Assembly: GCA_017590115.1 (NCBI GenBank)
Contig: JAGGNK010007060.1
Coordinates: 273,338 to 337,337 of the forward strand
Direction: 5' to 3'
Length of the DNA: 64,000 bases
Origin: Montifringilla adamsi
Lineage: Eukaryota; Chordata; Aves; Passeriformes; Passeridae
Positions within the stretch are counted from its first letter, which is position 1; each line of letters opens with the position of its first letter. The notes beneath the pieces are model-generated. The model was not told where the DNA came from and searched no databases. It saw only the letters and a program-made list of their open reading frames with translations. This document shows positions 12,476-23,060 of the stretch, one piece after another. Both the position numbers and the translations under genes were made by a program.

Positions 12476-13582
12476 ATGAATTGTTCCTATCACATTGTCC
12501 CTTTGCCATCTTCTATCCATTCCATCCTCTATCTGAACGTGACCCCTCAGAAATGAGACATCCTGAACCCCAGGTGACTCTTGGGAAGACAATCCCAGGC
12601 TGGGGAATCCTGAGGAACACGAGGAGCAGAAGCTGGTGAGTGCTGTCCTGAAGGATGACACTCACACAGACCTGGTGGCACAGACCACGGCAAGGCCACC
12701 AGCAGCTGTAACAAAGAATGGCCAGATCCTGGTTTTTTATGAATCAAATTTGGGGAAGTGAAAGGAGGAACTTATCAATTCCACGAGGAAGGGATTTGTC
12801 CTCCCTTGAACCCAAAGTTCTGGAGCATGTGAAAGATTAGCAGGAGGGTTTGCCATGGGCCATTTGCTGCAACCCTCTCTGCAAACTTCCTGAAATAAAG
12901 AGCACATTGCAGCTCCTGGGTAGGAGCCTTGGGGCACATGAGAACATAACCAAGGAATAATTGACCACAAACATGAGCTACGTGCAGAAATAACACTGCT
13001 CAGTGCTTTATTGACTGGGGGAGAAGAGGTTCTGAAGGCAGAAATTCTCCTGCATTTGTTAAGCAGCACCTCTCAGAGACCTCAGAGATCTCATGATTAT
13101 TCCCTGCTCCAAGCATAAAACTCAGGGATGTCTGATGGATAAAATTACCTGGGGGATGGAGCTAGAAGATGCTTTACCTGCAGCACCTTCATTTCAGAGA
13201 ATTAACCTTGACCACAGCGAAATGAAGAAGAAATTCATGCATTAAAATTCCTTGGAGAAGGAATGGCAGAGCTTGTGTTAACAAGCCCAGAGGAGCCCAG
13301 GGAAATGGGAAGGCTGCTCCCAGCCTTACAAGATCAGACACAACAGGTTGCTGGTTTGACAAGCTGCACTAATGCAGGATTTCTTGGCTGTTTTTCCTCC
13401 TTAAGGAGGAATTTCCCCCAGTTTTAGTTCCTTGCTAATTTTGATGCCTCGCACTCATTTTGCTGGATTTTCCACACACTGACTCCCAAGGTATTTATTT
13501 ATTTGTGTGTGACCAATCCATTGTCACAGTGCACGGGATTCTCAACACCCCCAGCATGGATTACAGGAGTTTTGGCTCTTGG

Positions 13583-13740
13583 AATGCCCAGGAGAGGCTG
13601 AGGGAGCTGGGGCTGCTCAGCCTGGAGAGGAGCCCCAGTGAGAGGGGAACCAGCCCTGGTGTCCCTGTGTCTGCCCTGTGTCTGTCCCTGTGTCTGTCCC
13701 TGGTGTCCCTGTGTCTTTCCCTGTCTGTCCCTGTGTGCAG
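13583..13740 (+). repeat. CR1 fragment followed by a TGTCCCTGTGTC minisatellite
   Basis: GAATGCCCAGGAGAGGCTGA and GCTCAGCCTGGAGAGGAGCC are CR1. From about 13655 to 13737 short TGTCCCTGTGTC units follow. Confidence 0.8.
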
Positions 13741-13989
13741 AGGTCAGAGCAGGCCCAGGCTCTGCTCCAGGCCCAGCAATGGCCCCAGAGCCACGGGCAG
13801 GGCCTGAGCCCAGCAATTCCCCTCACAGGAGGCACAACTTCTGCCCCGCTCTAATCTGGACTCAATCCTGTGGGACTGGAATTAGAGCTGGGCTGGGGGA
13901 CTGGAATTAGTTCTGGCTGTTCAGGAAAAAATGTTGTGGCTCCCGAGCTGGGAGCCAGGCAGGCCCATTTCCTCTGTCCCCAAGTGTTC

Positions 13990-14262
13990 CAGAGACTCAT
14001 AAAAAGGTGGCTTGGAAGGACCAGAGGACACAATCTTAAGCTGGGCCAAGGGAAATATAGGTTGGGTGTTAGGAAAAAGTTTTTTACAGAAATGGTGATA
14101 AAGCTCTGGAATGGCTGCCCGGGGAGGGGCTGCAGTCACCATCCCTGGGGGGGTTTAACAAAGCCTGGATGTGGCACTGGGGGCCAGGGCTTGGCTGAGC
14201 TCTTGGGGCTAGGCTGGACTCCATGGGCTTGGAGGTCTCTCCCAACCCAGGGATTCTGGAAA
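13990..14262 (+). mobile_element. CR1 LINE 3' part, second subfamily
   Basis: GGTTGGGTGTTAGGAAAAAG, GCTCTGGAATGGCTGCCCGG, GGCTTGGCTGAGCTCTTGGG and GAGGTCTCTCCCAACCCAGG. Confidence 0.9.
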
Positions 14263-14555
14263 TTCTGTGACTGTGACTCTGTGATTCTGTGACTGTGAAT
14301 TCTGTGACTCCGTGATTCTGTGACTCTGTGATTCTGTGATTCTGTGGCTTTGTGACTCCATGATTCTGTGATTCTGTGGCTCTGTGACTCCGTGATTCTG
14401 TGGCTCTGTGACTCCGTGATTCTGTGATTCTGTGGCTCTGTGACTCCATGATTCTGTGACTCTGTCATTCTGTGATTGTGGTTCTGTGGCTCTGTGACTT
14501 CTGTGACTCTGTGATTCTGTGAATTCTGTGATTCAGTGAATTCTGTAACTCTGTG
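14251..14555 (+). repeat. Expanded CR1 3'-terminal octamer array
   Basis: About 300 bp of ATTCTGTG, ACTCTGTG, GGCTCTGTG and ACTCCGTG units directly follow the CR1 tail. CR1 elements normally end in a few such octamers. Confidence 0.95.
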
Positions 14556-15017
14556 AATCACCACTGCCCTGCGAGTCCATCCATGTCCAGGTGTGAAAAT
14601 GGGAGCAGAAAACAAACCTGGAGCTGGAAATCTTCCTGTGGGCCCAGTGAGGTCCTTTGGCTTCCTCTGCACGTTGGAGCTGAGATTTCCAGGTGACCTT
14701 GGCCCCACTATCAGTGAGATAACACTGCCCTGTCCTGCTTTTCCACAGCCAGCAGCCAGCCCTGCCTCTGCAGAGCGGGATCCTCGTGGAGAGGGATGAG
14801 GGGAAAACGGGAAGCAGGAGGTGGAGGGTGGCATTTTCTGCTCCTCAGCTGGGAAAGGGTTAAAACAGAGAGGGGTAAAGGGGGGTCAGGCTGGCTGGGA
14901 GCAGCAGGAGGAGGGAACAGCAGTGGGAGGCAGGAGTGAATCTAACAGGAATTAGATTTATTGAGAATTTGTTCATTCATTCACCAGGTGACAGCAGCTC
15001 AGCCCATGGGTTTGGCA

Positions 15018-15300
15018 TGGAGGGACAGGAGCCAGGGAATGGCTGCCAGTGCCAGAGGGCAGGGCTGGATGGGATCTGGACAATGAGGAATTGTTCCCTG
15101 GCAGGGTGGGCAGGGGCTGGGATGGAATTCCCAGAGCAGCTGGGGCTGCCCCTGGATCCCTGGCAGTGCCCAAGGCCAGGCTGGACACTGGGGCTGGAGC
15201 AGCCTGGCACAGGGGAAGGTGTCCCTGCCATGGCAGGGTGGCACTGGGTGGGATTTAAGGTCCCTGCCAGCCCAAAGCTCTCCATGATTCCATGACCCCG
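15018..15300 (+). mobile_element. CR1 LINE 3' part
   Basis: CAGGAGCCAGGGAATGGCTG, GAGGAATTGTTCCCTGGCAG and the tail CTCCATGATTCCATGACCCC. Young GC-rich subfamily. Confidence 0.92.
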
Positions 15301-15589
15301 TGCTCAGCCTTGCACACCCACACACTCAGCACTGGGACTTTTGGTTTGCACAGGGATTTAACCCATGGACTGGAAATTGTGGGGAACTCTGGGCTTCCCC
15401 TGGAAGGGATCAGTGCCTGGATCTGCTGCCCCAGCTGAGAGAGATTCCCCTGCAGGTGCCCATGATCCAGGTGTGCAGCAGGCAGCCAAAGCTGCCCAGA
15501 AGGGGGACCTGAAAAAGGTTTTGGTGTCCAGAGCTCTGTGGGTATCTCACAGCCCCTGTCTCAGCTGACCAGGACAATTCTGGGCAGAA

Positions 15590-15680
15590 GGGAATGCCTT
15601 GGGTTGGAGGGGACCCTAAAGACCACCACAAAAAACTCTTTGATCCCCCCTTGCTCCACCATTTCCAGCCCTCCCAGTAA
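15590..15680 (-). mobile_element. Short CR1 tail
   Basis: GCCTTGGGTTGGAGGGGACC followed by CTAAAGACCACC. Confidence 0.6.
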
Positions 15681-16149
15681 TTCCTGTGGAAGGGCAGGGA
15701 CAGCCCCTTGCTCCAGCCCTTCTCTTCTGTGGGAAAGCAGCTGATTTTTCTACCACAAAAAGTAAATTTTGGGTTGGATAAGGTGAGGACTAACACATCA
15801 GGGGATGCTCCTCTGACAGGCCCAGCAGAGGGGAAGAGCTGAATTTTCAGGATATAATCCTTCCCTGGGTTATTGGATGTGGAAATGCCTTCAGTTTTGT
15901 TTCTAAGCCAAGAGGGGAAGACCTGGGCTTGGAATTGGAGTCACTCCTGGTTCAGAGTCCAAAAACCCCAAGATGTAAAGGGTGGGAAGGAAGGATCCCT
16001 GAAAAGCATCCCTTGGGATTTGCAGCTGTCTGGGGATAGTGACCCTGCTGGCCAGCAAACATGTTTGGGGTTTAGTCAACACTTCACATTCACATCCAGG
16101 ACAAGTGGAGTTCAAATTCTTCCCAACAGACTAATTAGGCAAAATATTT

Positions 16150-17110
16150 AGAAACTCTGCAATTCCAGTCGTGCTTTTGCCATAACATTTGGAGAAACAA
16201 TGATGCTTTCATATAGAGAGAGCCTCTGAGGCTGGGAAAACACACAGGCCCTCCATGGACACAAAATTATACTCAGGTTTAAGAGCTCTAATGACAGAAA
16301 TTCCTGATGCACCGATGCATCCAAATTTTGCTCACTGGGCACACCTGAGAAGCTTTTAATTGGGTTCAGGAGGGCTTGAGCTGTTCAGTAAAAGGAAAAT
16401 ATCATTTACAACAGGAGCAGGGAGCTGATCAGACAGAATATTCTCTGCCAGAGCAGGCAATGTATATTTACAAAGCTTTTGTAGCTCCTTTGTTGTGCAT
16501 TCTTTCCACACACCAGCACAGAAAGATCATGTTCGCAGCAGCGCCTGCTGCGAGGTGTCAGATTGCCGCCGGATTCTTCCAAATAATTAAAAACTAAAAC
16601 GAAGGAGAAGCGAGGGCAATCATGGAAACGGGAAACAGACTCTCCCATTTTCATTAGGCTGCGAGGAAACCTGTGCAAAACGCAGCGTGTCCGTGCCACA
16701 GAATGTGCTCCTGCTTTTCCCTTCAGCGGAGCGTGTCGTGATGAAACCGTGGCTGCGTCACCAGCGGCGTGCCTGAGAGAGCAGCCAGCCACTTCCAAAG
16801 GGTAGGAAAAGCAAATGCCCAAGAGTTTATGGAGTGACAGAGCCAGTTCTTGTCCTGATTTATTGAACCTCCAATTGGAGCACTCCGATTCCCCTTCTGC
16901 CAAGGGATGTCGTTGGAATGCCGAGTTATTTTCTCATGCGAAAAAACCAAAAAGAAGAAAAAAAGAGCAAGCCTTGGAACTCCTAAAATTAAGGACCTTC
17001 TCTCCTCTTGTCAAACTACAGCAAACCCAGTGTATTTCTCAGCATGGCTCTTTTGCCAGTGGTTTTTAAAGCACGAAGGTGGTTTTGTTTGGGTTTTTTG
17101 GAAATAAAAA
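16150..17110. other. Unique sequence with raised CpG, possible conserved element
   Basis: About 1 kb without repeats. From 16530 to 16780 CpGs are unusually frequent for a non-island region (GCAGCAGCGCCTGCTGCGAG, GGCTGCGTCACCAGCGGCGT). No exon is recognised; a regulatory element is possible. Confidence 0.25.
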
Positions 17111-17529
17111 CAATGGATTAAGTGGGGCCAGGCAGGTGAGGCAGCACCAGGGCAGCCTGGGCTCCTCCTCCTCCTCCTCCCCTGCCTTCCCTGCTTTCCT
17201 AATCCTGTAAACACCTTAAAGCAGAGCTGGCTCCTGCCCTTGGTGCTATCAAGTGGGAAGGCATTTTATTTTTCTGGAATGAAAGAGCCAATTTATGCCC
17301 TTTTATGGACCAGGGGAGGACTCGCTGCAGTGGAAACTTTTCTGCAATAAAGGTTCCCTTGTTTATGAGCCCTTTGTGTGGCACTTGTGGGACCACTCGG
17401 TGCTCTCAGGAATCTCCTGCAGGCTCTGCTAAGGAGATCAGACTGTCTCATTCTTCTCCCTGGGATTTGGGATGGGTTTTCCAACACTTCTTTGGCTGCC
17501 ATCAGCGGATGGATAAACCAAGTTTGTTC

Positions 17530-17838
17530 CATACGGGGAATCCCACAAGGGTTTGGATTGGAAAGGACCTCAAAGTCCACCCAGAGCAACCCCTGCCATG
17601 GCAGGGACACCTTCCACTGTGCCAGGCTGCTCCAGCCCCATCCAAGCTGCTCTTGGACACTTCCAGGGATGGGGCAGCCACAGCTTCTCTCTGCCAGGGC
17701 CTCCCCACCATCCCAGGGAAGAATTTACCCCCAAGATCCCATCTAACCCTGCCCTCTTCTACCTTAAACCCATTCCCCTGATCCTGTCCCATGCCCTTGT
17801 CCAAAGTCCCTCTCCAAATTTGTCCCCCAAAGGTCTGA
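17530..17838 (-). mobile_element. CR1 LINE 3' part, older copy
   Basis: GGTTTGGATTGGAAAGGACC, TTGGACACTTCCAGGGATGG and CTTGTCCAAAGTCCCTCTCC. More diverged than the GC-rich copies. Confidence 0.9.
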
Positions 17839-18647
17839 GATAACCAGAAAAGCCACCATTCCCAGGAGCAGTTCTGCTCTCTGTTCAAACCAGTTCCACC
17901 ACTAAAAAAAAAAGCATGTTTGTGCATAAATCAGCCCTGCCAGACCCAAATTCTGGCTGCCTTTTCCATTTTGAAATGCTGTTTTGTTTGCAATTTCCAA
18001 AAAGCTGCTTTCACCTCGGAGTGAAACACCAACCTGACAAAAAAAAAAAGAGTGAAAAGCTTTATCAGGGTTACAATAAAACCACGGAACTGGTTTGTAT
18101 CTCCAGTTAAAAAAATGACTGAGAGGGGGGGAAAACAAGAGACAAAATATCTGAGAGGGAACAAAGAGACCGAATATCCATCTATTTATCTGTCTATCCA
18201 TCTAATTTTAAACCTCAAATAACACTTAATCCAGCAGCATGTGGTAGGTGTTACTTTGGAAATGAGAACATGAAATCTCAGGCAATGATATCCTCCTGAC
18301 AGAATTATTTAACCAGAAATGACAGATAACAATCAACCAGAGGAGCCAAGGGTCTCTTAACACCATTAAGTGATGAAGTTGTAAGAATGACAGCGAAATA
18401 ATTCCTGGTGTGTTTGTTGACTCGTAGGAGCTGAAGCACCATGTTTCCATGGATATGGAGTTTCTGGTTTGTGCTTTTCCTATTTAAGGATCAATGCTGA
18501 GGAGAAAGCAGGATTCAGTTCCGTGCTGCTTGTGGAGCGGAAACATCGATAATGCACAGAGCCAGGGCAGGGACACACGGCTTGGGATCAGTGCAGAGCC
18601 TGCATTTACGGGGTTAAAAAGGACTGAAAATCCTCCTCAGCCACCCT

Positions 18648-19085
18648 GGAGTCACAGCATGGCCTGGGTTGGGAGGGACCTCACAGCCCATCCAGTGCCA
18701 CCCCTGCCCTGGCAGGGACACCTTCCCCTGTGCCAGGCTGCTCCAGCCCCAGTGTCCAGCCTGGCCTTGGGCACTGCCAGGGATCCAGGGGCAGCCCCAG
18801 CTGCTCTGGGAATTCCATCCCAGCCCACCCTGCCCACCCTGCCAGGGAACAATTCCTCATTGCCCAGATCCCACCCAGCCCTGCCCTGTGGCACTGGTAG
18901 CCATTCCCTGCCTCCTGTCCCTCCATCCCTTGTCCCCAGTCCCTCTGCAGCTCTCCTGGAGCCCCTTCAGGCCCTGCCAGGGGCTCTGAGCTCTCCCTGG
19001 AGCTTCTCCTCTCCAGGTGAGCATCCCCAGCTGTGCCAGCCTTTCCTGCCAGCAGAGCTGCTCCATCCCTCTGATCAAATCCCTG
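18648..19085 (-). mobile_element. CR1 LINE 3' part
   Basis: GGAGTCACAGCATGGCCTGG, GGTTGGGAGGGACCTCACAG to CAGCAGAGCTGCTCCATCCC. Young GC-rich subfamily. Confidence 0.92.
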
Positions 19086-19551
19086 TCACGTTCACATTCA
19101 TCTTGTCCCTGACACCAAACCCCCAGGACATCTTTACTCCCCTCACAAACCACAGAGTGGCACGAGGCAGAGGTGGCTGGGCCCAGGTCCCATGGATTTG
19201 GGGACTCCAAGATGCCATCAGCCCCTCCAGCTGCATGTGAGGGGCTCTGTCATCCCCACATTTTCACCAAGCTTTCCCCCTGGTGAACATTCCTGACTCC
19301 TCCTCTTCCCCCACACACACATTCCCATTGATGTCCCCCTCCACCCTGACATTCTGGTGGCCATTCCTCTGCTTGGGAGGCCACAGGGTCACTGGTGTGA
19401 CCGCCAGGACATCCAGGCAGAGCAGGACATCAGCAGGGAATGCTTATGGAGGGAAGAGTTTGATGGGCTGAGGGCAGCAAAACCCTGGCCCAGGGCAGCA
19501 TCACAGAGCTTTGACGTGTCCAACCTGCCCCAAAGGTGGAGTTTTAAAAGT

Positions 19552-19992
19552 GCTGGATCTTCTCAGAATCCCAGAATTAAGGCTGGGAAACCCTTCAGGA
19601 TCATCCCCACCAGCATCACCCCAAAGCCTGTCCCCAAGGCCACATCCAGACTCCTCTGGGACAATCCCAGTGACTCCAAACCTCCCTGGGCAGCTCAGCC
19701 CAAGGCCTGGCCACTCTGAGAGGGACAAAAATGTCCCAAAGCTCTACAGAAACCTGAACAGTGACTCTCAAATGTTCCTGTCTCACAGAGATCCAGAGGA
19801 CAGCCAGGAAAGGATCCACCAAAGGAATTTGGGTGACGATTTTTTGTTCAAGTTCACAGGAACTGTTTTAAAAAACCTGAGCCTGCCCTGGTGCCATTTG
19901 AGACCATTTCCTCTCCTCCTTTCCCTGCCCCTCCTGTCAGGAGCTGTGCAGAGCAGTGAGGTCCCCCCTGAGCCTCCTTTTCTCCAGGCTGA
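19552..19992 (-). mobile_element. CR1 LINE 3' part interrupted by a foreign module
   Basis: CR1 antisense sequence from TTCTCAGAATCCCAGAATTA is broken after CCACTCTGAGAGGGAC by about 140 bp with no CR1 character (AGATCCAGAGGACAGCCAGG). CR1 sequence resumes at AACCTGAGCCTGCCCTGGTG (about 19875). Confidence 0.85.
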
Positions 19993-20049
19993 GCATCACA
20001 AGCTTTGACTTATCCCACCTGCCCTAAAGGTGGAGTTTAAAAAGTGCTG

Positions 20050-20370
20050 GATCTTCTCAGAATCCCAGAATCAAGGATGGGAAGAGCCCTCCAGGATCAT
20101 CCAGTGCCACCAGCATCAGCCCAAAGCCTGTCCCCAAGGCCACATCCAGACTCCTCTGGGACAATCCCAGTGACTCCAAACCTCCCTGGGCAGCTCAGCC
20201 CAAGGCCTGACCACTCTGCCAGGGAAATTTTCTTTCCCAGTCTCCAACCTGAGCCTGCCCTGGTGCCATTTGAGGCCATTTCCTCTCCTCCTTTCCCTGC
20301 CCCTCCTGTCAGGAGCTGTGCAGAGCAGTGAGGTCCCCCCTGAGCCTCCTTTTCCCTTCCAGGCCTGTCC
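20050..20370 (-). mobile_element. CR1 LINE 3' part
   Basis: TTCTCAGAATCCCAGAATCA, CCCTCCAGGATCATCCAGTG to GAGGTCCCCCCTGAGCCTCC. Positions 20093-20341 are identical by eye to 52569-52817. Confidence 0.88.
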
Positions 20371-20759
20371 CTCTCTGGGCTCACAAACACCAGGTTCTTC
20401 CTGGTTTATCCATTCTGGTTGTGCAGAATCAGCTGGCTCTGAGCCAACCAAACCATTAATTATCAGTAATTTCTGTTCAGAGCAGGGCTCTGCTGCCCAG
20501 CACCCCCACGAAGTCACCAGGCCGAGGGACAACAATGTTCATGCACAAAAATGTGACCCTGGCAGGGCTGTGACAATGACACCAGCAAAGACAAACACGT
20601 CAGGCAGGAGCCAAGCTCTGGAAGGGGAAAATGGTGAGAAAAGAAGGAAAAATTGATCAAAACACACTTTTACCAGGTTCTCTATTGGAAAAAAATGATG
20701 AGAAAAGCTGTTTGATGTTTCAAGGTGCAATTCACGCGTGTGGAAGAATTTCTTCAGCA

Positions 20760-20953
20760 GCAGGAATTTGCCCGTGGAAAGGGTGCTCAGGCCTTGGCAG
20801 GGGCTGCCCAGGGAGCTTTGCAGTGCCCATCCCTGCAGGTGTCCCCTGGGGGTGGCACTGAGTGCTCTGGGCTGGGGACAAGGTGGCCATGGGGCACAGC
20901 TGGCACTGCCTGGGCTGGGAGGGCTGTGCCAGCCCCGGGGATTTGGGGATTCT
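20760..20953 (+). mobile_element. CR1-like 3' fragment
   Basis: CAGCAGGAATTTGCCCGTGG to CCCGGGGATTTGGGGATTC. It has GGTGGCACTGAGTGCTCTGG, typical of one CR1 subfamily end. Nearly identical to 45889-46085. Confidence 0.75.
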
Positions 20954-21599
20954 GTGGGGACAGAAAACACCTCTGATTTGCACATTTTTAACTGCCAGAA
21001 TTGCAAACACTCGATGGTGCCATCAGTGAGGCACAGTGCAGTTGTTTTGGCTGGTTAATTTGAGATTTTGTTAATTTTGATATTTTTTCATTAATTTTTA
21101 GTGTATTTATTTTTTTGTTGCGAGGTTGGATTAGGAAAAAGGTAAAATAGCTTTAAAGCTTTAAAAGGGTATAAAAAAATTTATTAACAGTAATTAAAAG
21201 AGTAATAAGAATCAGAATAAAACACTTAGAATATTTTTCTCCTCTTTATAATTGCTCGTTTGTTTGTTTATTGGTAACGTAAAGAAATAGAACTCAACAT
21301 TTCAGTTAGTTTATTATTTTCACCAGGCTGTGCCAGGCATCTGTGAGCATGGAAAGGGATCAGGATGTTTCCCAACAGTTTCCCAACACTCCTGGCAGCC
21401 CGGGCTGTCTGTGTCCCTTCCATGCCTTCCCTCCCTGCATTCCCAGATGGGATTGGGAACAGCAGAAGCTTTGCAGGCAGCACTGACCCAGCTGGAATCC
21501 TCCCTCACAGGGGGGGCTGGAGCTGCCAGAGGAGTGGGACAGATGAGTAACGCCAGGGTTAACTCTCACCATTAAAATGCAAATATCACGTATATATGT

Positions 21600-21957
21600 T
21601 AGGAGAAGGTTTATAGATTTATAGTTATGTTTTACCCCCCCTTGCGTTGTTATCAGGGGGTGGCCTGGGACATTTGGGACACTCGGGAGAGTGTGATTGT
21701 TGCTATGGCAACAAGTGGCCTCCAATCGAGGATTTAAGGAAATTATCTCCACCATTGGACAGCAAATAAGGAGTTGATGGGCAGAACTTTGTGGGGGCCA
21801 AAGGGTTAAAAGGTGAAACTGTGGGGATGAGCTCCTGGTGGGAAAAAATCCTCTGCTCCTGGAGCTGTAATATTTTCTCTATTCAGCCTTCTGTTGTATT
21901 CAATAAGGTTTTAATAAACCTTTTGAATTTTTGAAAGCGAGTAGCATTTCTCACAGG
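21600..21957 (+). mobile_element. Probable solo LTR of an endogenous retrovirus
   Basis: A unique-looking ~360-bp block starts TGTTAGGAGAAGGTTTATAG and ends CATTTCTCACA, so it has TG...CA ends. It contains an RFX X-box (GTTGCTATGGCAAC, 21699-21712), a GGTTAAAAGG TATA-like spot and a late AATAAACC poly(A) signal. No clear target-site duplication is seen and no internal viral genes are present. Confidence 0.45.
21699..21712. promoter_or_regulatory. RFX X-box
   Basis: GTTGCTATGGCAAC is a near-perfect palindromic X-box of the type bound by RFX factors. Confidence 0.6.
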
Positions 21958-22289
21958 AGGATGAACATTGTCAATAGTCACCGCTTAACCCAGGACAGGA
22001 GAGAGGGGGACAAATGCATGGATTTAGCAGCACTGGAAGGGACTGAACTTCTGCTGTTCCACAGAGAAAATCAGGAATCCCATGCCCAGGTGTGGGGGTG
22101 GCACAGAGGCACCACCAGCTGGATTTGCCTCCCCCTCCTGAGCCCAGCTCACAAACCTCTGGGGCAGCAGAGATCCCAGGCCCTGTGTTTCAACCCCATT
22201 ATCCCCAACCCTACATTTGGGAGCAATCTTCTGCTCAGGCTGAACTTCCCGTGCTGCAGGGAGGATTTGGCTGGATCCTTTCAGGGATG

Positions 22290-23060
22290 GGGATGGGGAG
22301 TGAGGCTGAGCAGGACCTGGCAGCTCTTCCTGAGCACAGGGAAGAGCAGGATTTTGTAGGGATGGGGAATGACCCTGAGCAGGACCTGGCAGCCCTTCCC
22401 AGCCCCTGAGCACACAGGGAAGAGCAGGATTCTGCAGGGATGGGGAATGACCCTGAGCAGGACCTGGCAGCCCTTCCCAGCCCCTGAGCACAGGGAAGAG
22501 CAGGATTTTGCAGAGATGGGAGTGAGGATGAGCAGGACCTGGTAGCCCTTCCCAGGGCAGCTCTTCCTGAGCACACAGGGAAAAGCAGGATTCTGCAGGG
22601 ATGGGGAATGACCCTGAGCAGGACCTGGCAGCCCTTCCCAGCCCCTGAGCACACAGGGAAGAGCAGGATTCTGCAGGGATGGGGAATGACCCTGAGCAGG
22701 ACCTGGCAGCCCTTCCCAGCCCCTGAGCACACAGGGAAGAGCAGGATTCTGCAGGGATGGGGAATGACCCTGAGCAGGACCTGGCAGCCCTTCCCAGCCC
22801 CTGAGCACAGGGAAGAGCAGGATTTTGCAGAGATGGGAGTGAGGATGAGCAGGACCTGGTAGCCCTTCCCAGGGCAGCTCTTCCTGAGCACACAGGGAAA
22901 AGCAGGATTCTTCAGGGATGGGGAATGACCCTGAGCAGGACCTGGCAGCCCTTCCCAGCCCCTGAGCACAAGGAAGAGCAGGATTTTTCAAGGATGGGAA
23001 GGAGATTGAGCAGGTCCTGGTAGCCCTTCCCAGCTCCTGAGCACAGGGAAGAGCTCAGCC
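22290..23060 (-). repeat. ~79-84-bp minisatellite with 317-bp higher-order unit
   Basis: Units contain GAGCAGGACCTGGCAGCCCT and GGGAAGAGCAGGATTCTGCA. The variant CAGAGATGGGAGTGAGGATG occurs at 22511 and 22828, showing a 317-bp higher-order period. All three minus frames stay open for 236-289 codons, which argues against coding. Confidence 0.93.

Noticed and set aside
14136..14834. 232-codon minus frame rich in SQNHRVTE
   Set aside because: It is the reverse reading of the expanded CR1 octamer array.
22024..22991. Three long overlapping minus-strand frames (236-289 codons)
   Set aside because: All three minus frames are open at once because of the repeat composition, so this is not a coding signal.
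22290..23060. CRISPR-like regular repeats
   Set aside because: The genome is eukaryotic, the units are contiguous without unique spacers, and the array is a minisatellite.
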